Of a stretch of 60,000 nucleotides of DNA, positions 47,407 to 59,736 are shown one piece after another (position 1 is the first letter of the stretch; every line of letters starts with the position of its first letter). The notes under the pieces are model-generated. The model searched no databases. It saw only the letters and a list, made by a program, of their open reading frames with translations, and had not been told where the DNA came from. Made by a program: the position numbers and the translations under genes. Source of the DNA: Diphasiastrum complanatum (Eukaryota; Streptophyta; Lycopodiopsida; Lycopodiales; Lycopodiaceae); contig CM055109.1 of NCBI GenBank assembly GCA_029204225.1, forward strand, positions 43,341,054-43,401,053. The letters are read 5' to 3'.

Positions 47407-49239
47407 TCAAGTGATGTAGCTGCTGCATTTCCAAGCAGAAGCTGCTACCAGAGGGCGGCTATGCCAGCCCAACGTCAAGCAGCCACCGTTCTCTTCCACC
47501 ACGTAACCCTCTCGAGATGAAAATAGAGTGAGCAGCATTCTGGCTTGCTTGAAAGCATTGGAGCCCAAGTGCAGCGGATGGAATCCTGCGCCGTGCATGC
47601 GTGCTCTCCACTGAGCTAGCATTTCATGGCGCTCTACCCTGTCTTCGCCTTCGCACCCCACGATATTGGAAATTTCTTTGCCTATATAGGATTCGGCCAG
47701 AAGCTGCTGCAGGCTCTGGGGAGGAAGATTGCAAGCCTCCAGAGAGTCAAACATGGTGGAGTAGTAGTGCAGTGCCTCGGTGAAGCGCTCGAGGAAATTG
47801 GGACTGTTGTGGTTGGCCTCCTGCTCCACGATGGTGACGATCCTGGGATTTAGACTCCTCACACATTGCAGCACCTCGTCAATTGAAGTTTTTGTGGGAT
47901 TGTCTGAATTCAGCAGTCGGTGCAGCTGAAACACGGAGTTTACTGCCACGGCTTCGCCCTCCCTCACCTGCAACATCCATGGCTTGAGATCGTTTAACCT
48001 TCCTGCTACCACGCCTCGAAAATCAAAATCAACGTCCACAGACCTTGCGAGCTGTGCAAGCTTCATTCCTAATTCCTTCACCATCTCATGGTTGCCTGCC
48101 TGCGGTGGAGCAATGCCTGTGATGCGCAGGAAAGGGGGGCCGCCTGGCCGAAGAGCGAGAGCTTGAATCAGCGCAGGCCACTGTAATCCATGCATGAGAT
48201 TAAAATCGATCACATGAACCTGCTTCTGACCTTCGAAGGCTTCCAGAATGGCTTGATTCGCTGTGAAGTGAGCAAATCTGAGGAAAGGACAGCTCTCGTA
48301 GAAGTGAAGATGGAGAAGCTCAGAGAAGGAGTCGCCACTGCTGTGATCAGTCGACTGATAGCCATAGATTCTTCGTGCCAAAGCCTCGGCGAACTGGGCT
48401 GCAACTCTTCCTATGGGTCCACTCTGTAGCACTGCAAGCATTTGGATCAGACTCAGCACCTTGTCCGCAGCTAAGAAGTCGTTCCTTTGCACAGCCTCCG
48501 CGCATGCCAGAAGCAGATGAACTAACCTCAAGCCAGATTCATCTGCACAGTCCTGAGCATCCATCATCACTGGAAGTTGCTGAGCCATGATTCGATTCTG
48601 GACATGGGGAACATGCCCGTTGCTGTAAGAAAACTGCTCAGAATCGTCGCTAGATTGAAAGTTACGATCGAGCTCGGAGTAAACCCCAGACGTGGCACTT
48701 GGTGGACAAACCATGCGAACTGACTGCTTCTCCATTTCATTTCTGCTGAGCAATTGTTCTTTACTGCTTGTCTGATCGGCAGGAGGAAGCACCATGCCAG
48801 TGTAAAAATCCATCATGTTACTCTCGTCAGAGGAACTGTACTGCAGTGCCGCGTATTCTTGCAGAAAGTCACCATCGGGAAATTCCTCAAATACACTATC
48901 TAATTCGGTTTGGTTTTCGAACAGCCAGTGCTTTGTTGGTGGGCAAGGATCTATGTGCCCTGAGACGGAGGCAGCCAAGCCGTGGCTGTTTTCAAGCTGG
49001 CAATCATCAGCTGCTCCCAAGGGATTAAGCTCGCCGAGCATGGATTCGATCCAACCAGCGAGATCTGATGGGTTGTAATGAACAGCTTCAGTTGAGAGGT
49101 GAGATATTCCTTCTTCCCTGGCAGCTACAAGAGCAGTTTCTAATTGCTCCAAGCGCTGTGCCACCTGCGCCAGCTCTGAAGCACGCACGTTATACCCTGC
49201 ATTAGCTAGCAACGCATCCACTCCCACGCTTCCTCCCAT
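47407..49239 (-). CDS. DELLA-type GRAS transcriptional regulator
   Basis: A 610-aa protein from the ATG at 49239 (the frame is open further upstream but has no ATG). DELLA proteins repress growth in the nucleus until gibberellin-bound GID1 binds their N-terminus and they are degraded. Residues 7-34 read VDALLANAGYNVRASELAQV then AQRLEQLE, the DELLA/LEQLE region with DELLA changed to DALLA; 52-62 is AVHYNPSDLAG (TVHYNP motif). The GRAS domain follows: LHR1 (LVHLLLACAEAVQRNDFLAA, from ~239), VHIID (QVHVIDFNLMHGLQWPALIQ, ~340), LHR2 (~390-425), PFYRE (IVTIVEQEANHNSPNFLERF, ~468), RVER (~534) and SAW ending WHSRPLVAASAWKCSSYIT. Length and intronless structure fit the family. The start is short by about 30-60 residues against typical DELLAs, so an upstream exon or start is possible. 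It is intact and GC-richer than its surroundings. Confidence 0.93.
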   Translation of the reverse strand: MGGSVGVDALLANAGYNVRASELAQVAQRLEQLETALVAAREEGISHLSTEAVHYNPSDLAGWIESMLGELNPLGAADDCQLENSHGLAASVSGHIDPCPPTKHWLFENQTELDSVFEEFPDGDFLQEYAALQYSSSDESNMMDFYTGMVLPPADQTSSKEQLLSRNEMEKQSVRMVCPPSATSGVYSELDRNFQSSDDSEQFSYSNGHVPHVQNRIMAQQLPVMMDAQDCADESGLRLVHLLLACAEAVQRNDFLAADKVLSLIQMLAVLQSGPIGRVAAQFAEALARRIYGYQSTDHSSGDSFSELLHLHFYESCPFLRFAHFTANQAILEAFEGQKQVHVIDFNLMHGLQWPALIQALALRPGGPPFLRITGIAPPQAGNHEMVKELGMKLAQLARSVDVDFDFRGVVAGRLNDLKPWMLQVREGEAVAVNSVFQLHRLLNSDNPTKTSIDEVLQCVRSLNPRIVTIVEQEANHNSPNFLERFTEALHYYSTMFDSLEACNLPPQSLQQLLAESYIGKEISNIVGCEGEDRVERHEMLAQWRARMHGAGFHPLHLGSNAFKQARMLLTLFSSREGYVVEENGGCLTLGWHSRPLVAASAWKCSSYIT

Positions 49240-49292
49240 TTTTTGTGTTCCTGTGGATGTTATTGAGCTACCTAATTCAAAACCATGTACTG

Positions 49293-49394
49293 TCACTTCA
49301 GATTTTTGCCCAAGCCTCCAACTTTTGCGCTTGAATTCAGTGTCCGAACGCCGTTTACGCTTCCAACATTCCTTTCCTGGTAGCGCAGCTCCAT
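49293..49394 (-). CDS. Upstream ORF in DELLA leader
   Basis: A 33-codon frame starts MELRYQERNVGSVNGVRTLN and ends in TGA at 49293-49295, 53 bp before the DELLA ATG, in a different frame. If the DELLA mRNA begins upstream of 49394 this would be a uORF and could dampen translation. The alternative is that the overlapping basic frame in phase with DELLA (KRKRRSDTEFKRKS, NLS-like) is true coding sequence joined to an unseen upstream exon; it has no ATG of its own. Confidence 0.4.
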   Translation of the reverse strand: MELRYQERNVGSVNGVRTLNSSAKVGGLGKNLK

Positions 49395-49508
49395 TATGCC
49401 TAAGAATTGAAATGCGCTGCCTCTATTTCCTCAAATAAGATCTGCAAACAGCTATAACACAACACAGACTTTTGCACAAAGAACAAGGAAGATAAATCCT
49501 GCATACAG

Positions 49509-49548
49509 AATCAATCACCCATGCACAGAATCAATCAACCATGCACAG
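49509..49548. repeat. 20-bp tandem duplication in DELLA leader
   Basis: AATCAATCACCCATGCACAG and AATCAATCAACCATGCACAG lie side by side (one base different) in the presumed 5' region of the DELLA gene. Confidence 0.7.
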
Positions 49549-49823
49549 CAAGCTCTTCCACCGCAACACCTATACACTACAAGACGCGCTAGCAAAGGCC
49601 AGAACTCAGGAACTATGAATCCCCGACAAATTGTTGGCATGTGCAAGAGATACCACTCATCCACAAGAAAGGAATAAAGCTGATGAGCCACTCTGTGTAC
49701 CACACTTGATTGAATGAATCTCGGGGAAGGCACTTGCGACATGAGAGTGGACTGAGGGAGCCTCGAGACTGGAGCTGCTGTTGCTGCTGTGCTTCGTGGA
49801 GGGAGGGAGGAAGAAGAAACACG

Positions 49824-49863
49824 AGAGAGAGAGAGAGAGAGAGAGACTGAGAGAGAGAGAGAG
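49824..49863 (-). promoter_or_regulatory. CT-rich leader element of DELLA
   Basis: On the DELLA strand this is a (CT)n stretch of about 40 bp with one interruption, some 600 bp before the ATG. Pyrimidine-rich tracts of this kind are common in plant 5' leaders and are bound by GAGA-binding (BPC) factors; the role here is inferred. Confidence 0.4.
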
Positions 49864-49950
49864 AAGATGAGGACTCATGAAATGATGTGGCCATAGGAAT
49901 TTGGGGGAGGCGAGAGGTGGCCGGCCTCCATTTCGCACAAAACAAAAATT

Positions 49951-49960
49951 AGTATATATT
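49951..49960 (-). promoter_or_regulatory. Candidate TATA box of DELLA
   Basis: The minus strand reads AATATATACT, the best TATA-like site upstream of the CT-rich leader. Transcription would start around 49920-49930, giving a leader of roughly 690 bp unless an intron is present (acceptor-like TGTTTGCAG near 49452 and TGTATGCAG near 49500). Confidence 0.35.
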
Positions 49961-50029
49961 TCCCAAAGGGTAGGTCCCCACTGCCCATGACCCTTAAACT
50001 CTATGTGTTATGGGATCTACAAGCACAAT

Positions 50030-50248
50030 CTATGAAGCCCTATGCCCTAAACTGTTGGAGTATCGCCTCATCTTTGAAGTCCCATGGAAATCTCTCACAT
50101 CTTGGGGGCACATTGGTTCTAAACTTCTTAATTCTAGGTCCCATGGCATGTTCGGCATTTGAGCCCAACACCCTAAATTGTTGGCATATCTCCTCCAAGT
50201 CCCATGGAATCCACTCGCATCTTGGAGGCACATTGGGCATTTGAGCCC
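50030..50248. repeat. Degenerate ~125-bp direct repeat
   Basis: Two diverged copies share CCCTAAA(C/T)TGTTGG, AAGTCCCATGGAA, CATCTTGG(G/A)GGCACATTGG (about 50043-50120 and 50170-50240). Peptide-like frames on both strands follow the repeat and are not considered genes. Confidence 0.7.
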
Positions 50249-50349
50249 TTGAATGTCCTCAACCTCACATTTTTTTCTTCCTTTTAAAATTAAAGTGCCC
50301 AAGCAGCCATGCGCGACATGGCAACCAAGCAACCTAGGTAATAATCCCA

Positions 50350-53300
50350 TAAGTAAAGCCTAAATTTTGTTTTTTTGCTTACTAAAACTAAAACCCATTC
50401 CCCTTTTTGTGTGATCGTGGGTGCGTGTGAAAATCAGGTGCCCACAAAATTCAAGGTGCTTATGGAATTTCAAGTGCCCACAAAATTGATTGTTGTTTCA
50501 AATCTTTCTCGAGCACCAAATCATTCGTGCAAATCGTTTGAGAGCACCAAGTCGCTGAGGCAAGCTTGGGCATCACTGGTGTGCCATTGGGCCAGGTCCA
50601 AACGTGTGTCAATGCATGCCTCTAGAGTCTAAGGCATGTCCATGGAAACTTGAAGTCTTGGGAGGCAACCAAGAAATAGAGAGGGTGAGTCAAAGGGGAG
50701 GAGCATAATTTCAACCTTAAATGAAGCTCCAAGGTGGGTCCCCCTCCCATCCAAGGATGATGAAAATTAGATCCTAGATAATGGAGACGTGATGGTGGAG
50801 ACAAGAACTTTCTATCCACCCTTGCATTAGGAGGGACCCAAGCTTGGAAGACGAGTTGAGATTGGAAATATGCTCCTCAACTTGAAGGGCCCTATTAAAT
50901 GCAAATAATAGCAAGTTCGCTTGTTCTAATAACAAGTTCTTATATGATGTAAACTTTCTAGGACTTTGATTTAGAAAGTCCTTGGGTTAAAGGAACCTCT
51001 TAAATGACAATACTAGCAAATTGAATGGAGCCCTTGATTCTAGTGACAAGTTCTTATAAACTTCATGAGACTTTGATGCCAAAAGGTGGCCAAAATAAAA
51101 ATGAGAAGATAGGGCATGTGGAGCCCTTTTTATCTTGAAAGTTAGCATCCTCAAAGTGGTGTAAGTCAATACTTCAAACCACCCTCCATTCAATACACTT
51201 CAAACCACCTTCCACAAATGTCACCATAGTTGACCCACATTGTTAAGAATAGACCAAATAGGACAATTGCAGGCATAATAAGGGATCCGTATGAACTAGA
51301 GACCTGTGCTAGACCAACACGAGTATCTCACGTATTAGAAGAAAATTCTAGTGTATCTCCAATCCTTGGAATCATGCTCACTAAAAGAGGAAAATGGACT
51401 AACGAGGCTGTCACCGGGAGTTAAGTCACCACACAATGATTCTAGGAATGTTGAGTGAGTGCAAGATGGATGTACATACTATAGGCCTCCGGATGATGGG
51501 TAGAGATTTTAAGTTGACGAAAGCCTGAATTCAAGCATCGAGTTGCATCACAAGTTCATGGAGACCTGCTACGGATATTTGCCAAATGCATCCCTACATG
51601 AGAATCGTTGGCCCATGGGGACCTACTCTAACAAAGCCATAGTCAATCAATTGTGGCATTGGCAAAATTTATGATAGCCTAGGCATTTGCAAGTTGCAAT
51701 GTGTGTCAAAGGCCTAATTGCCTTTCAAAGAGAGAGTGAAAAAAATTCATAGAGAGTAAAATGTGTCCCCTTGCGTCTTGTAAAAGAGTGTTAATAAGGC
51801 AATGGACCCTTGCTCTCATCTGTGCCTCTAAACAAGTTGAATAAGTGTGTTAATTTGGCAGTTTACGCCCATGCTCTAATCTTACAGCATCATAATGAAG
51901 TTGAAGAAGAGTGTTAATGTGTGACAAAGGAGCGCGTAAAGTCTACTAACTCCAAAATTGGCAATATATTTCCAATAATAAAAAAGGTCAAATATTTATA
52001 TGAGAGTCAAAGATTCAATTTTTCATTCTAGAATATAAGCTTGTCTGCAAAAAGGCTAAAAACTTTTTAGCTTTGACGCAATACCAATAAACTATCATGA
52101 TGAAAGCTAAGGTGTCTTTACCAAGTGAGTTTGAGCACAATAATGGGCTATTTTTTCATTGTTATCTTTGTTTTGTTTTTTTTTTTCATTTTTTAGCAAT
52201 CTAATTCTTGAGCAAACATATATGTATGACAAAACGTGTACTGATCTTTAAGATCAATTTGTTTCATTTGGAAAAAAAAAGTCATTTTGAAAGCTATAAA
52301 GTTTATATAAATAAGTAAAAATTAAAAAAGCTTTTCAGTAGAAAGGTGGTTATACATGACCAACTTGGCAAACCCCCTGCATGATGGACACTCCAAGAAT
52401 CAAGGGTTTGAGGTCTCAAATTCTCATTCACTCAACCGTCTTTTGAGGTTCTTAAAAGATTATTCACCACATTTCTAAATTTGAGTGCGCATATGTGAGT
52501 TCTAAGAAAAAAAATAGTTTCTGAAATGATTTCTTTCTCCATGAACTTTATGCAAGATCCTTTTTTGATTCTCGCTTACAATTCTCACATATTCGAGTTT
52601 CATAGGTTATTGTGCTAATTTTACTTCTATGGCTCAAAACAAAAACTATGCTTCTGATCCATTTTCAGCCTTATGTATCACTCAAACTTGTGAGATTAGA
52701 ATCTTGGCCCCAATAGGTGCCAAGGGAACATCCTCAATATGATATCATTAGGGTAAAATTGGGTTTTTGGGCCACCATCTTCAATCTTGGCACATATAAA
52801 GAATGTGTTTTTGGGAAAATTCAAAAAGTATTTACTTTCTCAATCCAAAGGAATATGTTATACCCATCAAGCCCTTCATGAAAACCTTATATCATTTTTA
52901 CACATTGTAGACATGAAAGTGATGCATTATTTCCATGCATTTCTTTTGGCAAATTCTATGGACTTTTTGAAATTTTCTCATTTCATTTGCCCTTCAAATT
53001 GAACATTAAGTGACGATATTATTATGCTACTCATAATTTAGTAAGTATCAAAAAGTATTGCCAATAAACATAGTTCTAACATCTAAATTTGTAAGTCTTA
53101 ATTTGCCATGAAGATGAGGACATGTAAGAGAAACATAAATAAATCTTAGAAGTGTTTGAGGTTCAACATAAATGGTAATTGTTCTACACTCCAACAACCA
53201 AGTTGGAACAAAATGTACAAGTTCGACTTCTAGCTAGGTTTAGCTTTGTGTTTGATTAGTAAATATAAAGACTTTGAAGTAGTTTATGGTTAATCTATTC

Positions 53301-56299
53301 ACCTCATTAAATATAAGTGGTATGATAAGTCTTAGATACAAGTTGTTGCCTCATTATGATTAGAACATGAGAGTTGAACTTTCTTCATAGGTTTCTATGG
53401 ACACAAGCATTGTTACGGTATAGAGGTATGTAGGTGGTATTAAGCCAAATATCAAACCAAGTATGAAGGAACCAACACTGGTGATATATATTTATGTGAT
53501 ACTATAAAGAAGAATGAAGAACACAACCCTCCCCTCCTTTTTCCTCCATATTATGAGCTCTATCATTAATTGTTTTTTTTTTATTGTCTTCCCACACATG
53601 GTCAGTTGGTGTGTTGTTAAGCTCACCCACCCAGGTACAATTACCTATGATCCCACATATTTAGAACACCAAAAGGCATGACCTAGTTTTGGCAAAGTGT
53701 TACTCATTGAGATACTCGAGCTAGAGGAAAACTAGAAGTTATGTCTCTGTATCAAATTTGCACACCCCTTGTCTCAATACTCTGGTGCTTGTAGCACTAA
53801 ATTTTATTTCTAATTACAAGGCATCAAGCCATTAAAAAGGTCTACAAAGCATATTTGTTTTATCTTCTAAAGGGCGATTTGTGTCTATAATGTACATTGT
53901 ACAATAAAGCATTCAAAAGTATACAACAAGAAATAATTCCTTATGTGACTATATTTAAAATCATCATATAATTAGGGCCAATCCTGGTGAAATATTCAAA
54001 TAAAAGCCTATGGAGATTTTGGGACATACATTTATGAAGTTACAAACTCCTTTGACATATTGCAATTATTTGTATCCAACCTTGCACCCGAGAGATAAGA
54101 GTTTGTTGATTTGTGTGCAACTTATAGAGTATGTAATAATTGATAGCTAGGTGGTATTCAACATGTATAATATTGTTAAATCTATGGAACCCTTGGATGA
54201 TAGAAAACTAGGAGTACTTCAATAGAAGACTTGACTATTACTCAATCTAATAATACCTAATGACAAACACCCATTACAAGATAAGTCAAGGATGTTTTCA
54301 GAAGTTTTTCACAAGATATAAGATAGAGTTTACTATTTTTAGGATGCTTACAAGTTGCAACTTTAAAAAAAATGCATTCTCTCAATTTCATAGTTTTGGA
54401 AGAGTCTTACCCTTCGTGCTTGATGGCCAAATATCATACTAGTTGATCAAATCAATAAAAAGCCTTGCTTAGCAGCATATCATGCAATTCTTTAGAATTT
54501 AATCTCAGAACAAAATGTTTAGGTTAAATATTCAAAATCAAGGAGCAACCCATGGATGCAAATAACTAATATCCTCAAAGGTGAAATATGAAAAAGCAAA
54601 AAGGATAGCTTTTTTAAGGAATATCTTTTAAGGCATCCTTGAGGAAGTTGATTTGCACTTCTACAAACTTTGGCATCTACCCCAGATTAGGCTCTCAAAT
54701 TAGCTTTAAAATTTCATTTTTATCAATCAAATGCAACACAAAATGGCTCAAACCTCGAAAAAGAAAAGAAAAATCCTCTTTTGGACATTAGTAGTAGTAG
54801 TGATATCAAACATTACAAAGATATCAAATATGTACATGGCTTGGACATCACACATATAATTGCACATATAGCCACATTCAAGGCATCTCGATGTTTCCAA
54901 AGTTAGGATCAAATGCACAACCAATTTCTTATTTGTATACGGTGGCTCTCCCATGTTATTGTCGATCATATCCCCCAACATTATGGCAAGTTTTACAAAG
55001 CTAGGGCTTGGATATAATCTTCTTGTTGATTGATTGAATGGAATGTGCCAATGAGTGTCTTTACTTGGGAATGAGCATCATCAGCTAATTCTCTTGAAAT
55101 CCCCATCATATCTCCTTTGCATTGACCTTGCTCAACTACATCAATATTATTTAACTTCAAATTTTTTCATGTGCAAATGGATACTAATTTGGCATGTCAG
55201 ATTTTGACACAAGGATAAGCCATAAGAAAAAATTATTAATATTATTATAAATATTATTATGATAGGAGTAATTTCAATAATCTCCACCCAATCATAGTTA
55301 TATGCTTGTAAACATGTGCAAGCCGACATAGCTACATGCATGGTTGTATGCATCACTCCAAAGCTTCATCATGATAGAATAAAGGTAGAGACACTAACAT
55401 GTGATAAAAGTCATCATAATATATCAAATTAGAATGAAAGCCATCATTTTGTTGAAGGCATCGTAACAACGGGGCATACTAGAATTTGTCGTTAGCACGT
55501 GACTAAATTCTCATCATGGAACAACAAGATTGCAAGAAATAGTTTTTAGTGATTTGACTTACCTCCCATCTTGGAAAACTCACATCTATCAACCTATCCT
55601 CATCTTCCAATCATTGAGATACTAAGTACTAGCTAATACAAATACTGACTACATGCTTAGAAGAAAAGCACCATTTTTTATAAGAAACTATGATGATGGT
55701 TTGACATGAAAGATCTCACCAACAAGGAATAGGAAAAATTAGCTTTGCAAAAAAAACAAGATTGCCATGTCATTGAAAAACCACCTAAGATCTGAGCATG
55801 CAAGAGAGATAAAGCTACCAAGCAATAGGCAACCGAGAGGACTGGGGCCCAGGAGAATAGGGCAATCCTCTTGGCTCAATCTTCATAGTAGATAGCAAGA
55901 TGTAGACATTGTTCTCAAACATGTAAGTGCACACTAGAGAGAAGATTTTAACTAAAATATAATATCATAGTCTCAATAAAGAGGGAGTTAGAAGACATGG
56001 ACCAATGCCCTCTTAGCACTTGTTCTCCACGATTTCCAAGTAGAAATTTTTTTATGGTATTGTCCACCACGAATCTAATCCTAACATGAATCCAATTGAA
56101 TGGTGGATTACCAATGGTACAAATATGTGAATCACCACACCCAACATGAGCAAATCGATGCTCAACCCCAATTGAGAATTTATAAATACACAACATTCTA
56201 GGTCTCTCCCACAGGTAGTCACTCCATCCCATATGTCAAGTTCATTCATGGAGTTACCTCAATCCTAAAGGGTTGTCGAGCTCATCCAAGCCTCACCTT
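50350..56299. other. Long stretch with no recognisable gene
   Basis: About 6 kb of AT-rich sequence. All open frames are short, lack splice-supported extension and show no known motif. Probably old, decayed repeats; no LTR pair or terminal repeat was identified by eye. Confidence 0.45.
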
Positions 56300-56572
56300 C
56301 AGAAATGATGTTGATGGATGTCCAAGACCAATCTTACACAACTATAGCCCAAGCCACATTTTCAAAAGTGCTTACAAGATTGACAACTCCCCATGTATGT
56401 GCATATCAAGAGGTGTATGACTTGTCCCAAGCCTTAGACTTAGAGTCATATATAGCCTTATCACTAAGGGTATTCCTTAGTCTTATGTGTGATATCAACT
56501 ATCTTATACTAGCCTTAGGCCAACTACTCTAGATAAAATCTAACATAATCCTAGTCAATTAGGGATGTTACA
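56300..56572 (-). mobile_element. Possible LTR end next to a purine tract
   Basis: On the minus strand TTTAAGGAGGAGG precedes TATGTAACATCCCTAATTG; a purine tract followed by TGTAACATCCC resembles the junction between retroelement interior and a 3' LTR. The other end of the LTR is not identified, so the left limit given is nominal. Confidence 0.3.
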
Positions 56573-57420
56573 TACCTCCTCCTTAAAGATCAGTTTTTTT
56601 GTGAAAAAAGTACTAAAATCTACATTGTTACTAAGCTCTCCCAAAAAGCACCATCTTAGAGCTATCCTCTACCAATCTAGTCAAGTACTTGAAATGAATG
56701 TACTTTATCGAATACTTTCAATTGTGATAATATATTGTCAAGTTTCAAAAGTCTTAGATCTTCAATGGTATGTCCTCTATTGGGTTCTTTGTATGAATTA
56801 TGCAGAATGTGTCCATTGAATATTTTGTTTATCAGCTCTAATACCACCCTCGCTAGATACGAGATCCAAACAAGAGAAAACTCAACTATAAATTATAATA
56901 GGATCTTTGCCAAACAATAGATTCGGACTATTACTTAGATCAACAAGCTGAATATCTTAGTAGGTGTCAATGACAACCATGAAGGGAGCGAAATAGTTAG
57001 GCATCTAGGACAACCATGCTTTCTTCGAGATAGGATATTCTGAATGAGCCATGGAGCGAGTATCAATATGCAAGAGAGAAATTATCAGAAAGCATTCAAC
57101 ACTGGAACACACATAAGAAAATAGAGAATCTGAATTAAGTTGTTGTAAATACAATGATCACGATCACGATCATGTGCCCAACAATGGTTCACAGTAATAG
57201 TGCACTATGTGTTGTGATCTTACTACGCTAGTTATAGATTGAATACTATCTCTACTTCTTGATATACTTTCACTCTCTCTAAGATCTCTGATTTGTGGAT
57301 CGGATAATTCTACTCTAAATCACGCTTCCGCTAATTGACTTTGATAACATTCATTTGTATACGTATCATCTACTACTATATGTTGTTGTTACGTATATGT
57401 ACATGCGACTATTATAACAA

Positions 57421-57620
57421 CTATGTGGGCAACGAGCATGAAGTAGTGCAGTTACTGCAAAGTATCGAAATGAACTGTGTGGCTGTGACATATTTGGACT
57501 CTATGGAAGACAAAGAAATGCATTTCTGCTTTTGACTATTCCATGAAATGGGTCCTTCTGCTAGAAAGCATAGATAGTCAGAAGTGGATTTACATGTGTC
57601 CACATTTCCAACCCCATTAG
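57421..57620 (-). pseudogene. Copia RNase H fragment
   Basis: The minus strand reads DTCKSTSDYLCFLAEGPISW then NSQKQKCISLSSIESKYVTA, matching the Copia RNase H signature (D..KSTSGY.F.LG.GPISW.SKKQ..VALSSTEAEY.A). The catalytic Glu of STEAEY is kept as SIESKY. No other pol domain is seen nearby. The orientation agrees with the possible 3' LTR at 56572, 850 bp downstream. Confidence 0.85.
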
Positions 57621-57772
57621 AGTTAGAATAAGTAAATAATGTCAGAGCGTCCTCTGTACTTCCATTATAACGTAGAGCACTGTGCTTAGTGGCTTGAATG
57701 TATCTTAGTGCTTTGAGTAGAGCCTTCTAGTGAGGTATAGGTCGGGATTTGACATAGTGTGCTGAGTGTATA

Positions 57773-58200
57773 TGTCATGGCCATATTCGGTTAAGGACCT
57801 GAAATAGTCCTAATATGGTAGACCGGCCCTCCAGTATTCAAGATTGCTGGTCATGCCATGATTTAATTCCATGTCAAGGCCAGTTTGTGACTAATTACCT
57901 TGAGTAGACCCAGACACTCTAATTGAGACATATGGAGCATTGCATGTCTGTGTGACGGATATAGGCAGGAGGACTGCATGAAGAGATGAGACCTATTTAT
58001 AGTTGACCTGCAAGGGGATTGCATGGTTTCATGCACAGGACTCTACTCTCTGTATAATGAGGTAAGGATTCTCCCGTCGACATATGGGGTTTAGGTTACC
58101 AGTTTCTCTCTTCTCCTCTTGATTCACATGGCATGGCTTGGGGGCTAGATCCAAGTTTGTTTGGTTGGGCGGTTTGGCTCCATAGTCTCTCCTATTGTGT
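57773..58200 (+). mobile_element. 5' LTR (Gypsy-like) of a coding-less element
   Basis: The sequence from TGTCATGGCCATATTCGG (57773) recurs at 59737 (TGTCATGGCCATATTTAG), aligned for about 205 bp. The right limit is approximate because the second copy is cut off. No convincing primer site was found. Confidence 0.6.
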
Positions 58201-59736
58201 TCAAGGATCTAAATGTGGTGTTATACATGTATAGTTAAAAGCTGCACCTGGACATTTGAGATTTTTGAATCATAGACAATTAACTTGAGTACTTAATTAC
58301 TCCAGAGTGAAGTTAATTGGTAAGACAATCAGTGTGATGTGAATTCACCAGGAACTGATGGCTTTTGAAAAAAATTGCCTATAAAATGCATGATTAGTGA
58401 ATTATTTGGGTTCATCAGTGAAAATTGTGTGCATTGGATATACAGTTTTCTTGGAATAGAGTATTCCTTAGTTAAGGAATAGACTCAGCTCATTAGTGAT
58501 TGTATCCTAGAGAGCTCAATTGGATAACGAATCATATTGAATCCAAGAATAAAAATTCAATTGATATTCAGTAGGACTTTGGGTATCTAGATTTGATTCT
58601 AGATTGTAATCTAAAAAAAATTTGTAGTTAAAGATGATTGTCATTTTGATATGTATTAAATCTTTAATTACGAATGGTTATAGAACTTGAATCTTGCACT
58701 TCCGTTAAAGAATCCTAATTGAAGAATATTCCTAAATCCAATATTTTCTTAGTGGAAAGATTTTGGAATGATTCTTACTTATCCTAAGTTATGTGAAACA
58801 TAAACTCCAGTTATCTTGTGAATGATTAAGTACAATTTTGGATTCTAGAAAATTATGATTGACGAATCATACGAATCTAAATATATATGGTTGACGGATC
58901 ATAAATAGTTACTTGATTGTTGTCAGTGGGTTAAAAGGAATTGTGATGATTCTTAAGTATGACAATTAAGCCTTGGTCTATTAATTGAGTAAGAATTCAG
59001 ACCAGTGTTTTGAATCTCTTTACTCCAGTATTTTAACTGAGAACCAATGGATCTCACATATATTATTTATCTAGTGGATGTTCTTCTGATACAGTTTATG
59101 GTCTGTAGATGCTTGAGTACAGTTCTTCATTTGATTGGATCTCTAGTTATCATAGGAGACAGACAAGTCTATTAAGATGAATGCTATTTTCTTGCATTTG
59201 TTGCTAGAAATAGAAGCATTTAACTCAAAATAATATCTGGGATACTCAGAGTTGAGTTTTAATCATTCTATACCTTAATGATTCTCCTAGAGATTCTAGT
59301 TCAATAAATTATCATATCTTAGAATTGGATTCTAAGGATAGTTGTACTTGGAAGCTTTTTATTGAATTGTCTGCCAGAGTTTGTGGATGATTTTAGACTG
59401 TAATTATTATTATTATCTTTACCTTTAATCTTCTAAGCTAGGTAATATTTCACTCAGAGTTCATGTAAGTGTTTTACATGAAGGTGATGTTACTAACTTG
59501 TGTTGATGTTTAACCCATTTTAGAAAATATTTTTCTTAGCGTACTTTTCAAACCAAAGTTTGTACTCCAGAGCAAAGATTAACGATTGAAAATAGGTTAT
59601 CTCTGAGTACTTGTTTGACATGAAAGTCAGACTAAGGATAATGATTTTCTCGATTAATATTGAAAGTTAAAGGAACTATAGTTCTTTCTTGTTTTGAGGA
59701 GCTTCTAAGGATAGAAGCACTTTAAGGAGGGAAGAA
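58201..59736 (+). other. Interior between LTR copies, no coding sequence
   Basis: 1.5 kb of AT-rich sequence with no open frame of note and no gag or pol motif, ending in a purine tract TTTAAGGAGGGAAGAA (59721-59736) right before the second LTR copy. This fits a small non-autonomous, non-coding element or a heavily deleted one. Confidence 0.55.

Noticed and set aside
47601-49078. Plus-strand frames opposite the DELLA gene
   Set aside because: Antisense shadows of a strongly coding, GC-richer gene; none shows a domain.
49240-49296. DELLA start at 49296
   Set aside because: That codon is GTG; the first in-frame ATG is at 49239, so the shorter start is used with a note on possible upstream exons.
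49613-49945. Minus-strand frames of 93-110 codons upstream of DELLA with Leu-Ser runs
   Set aside because: They cross the CT-rich leader, lack any family motif and are better explained as 5' leader sequence.
55948-56249. Minus-strand frames of 65-94 codons
   Set aside because: No motif, no splice support, and two frames overlap each other in decayed-looking sequence.
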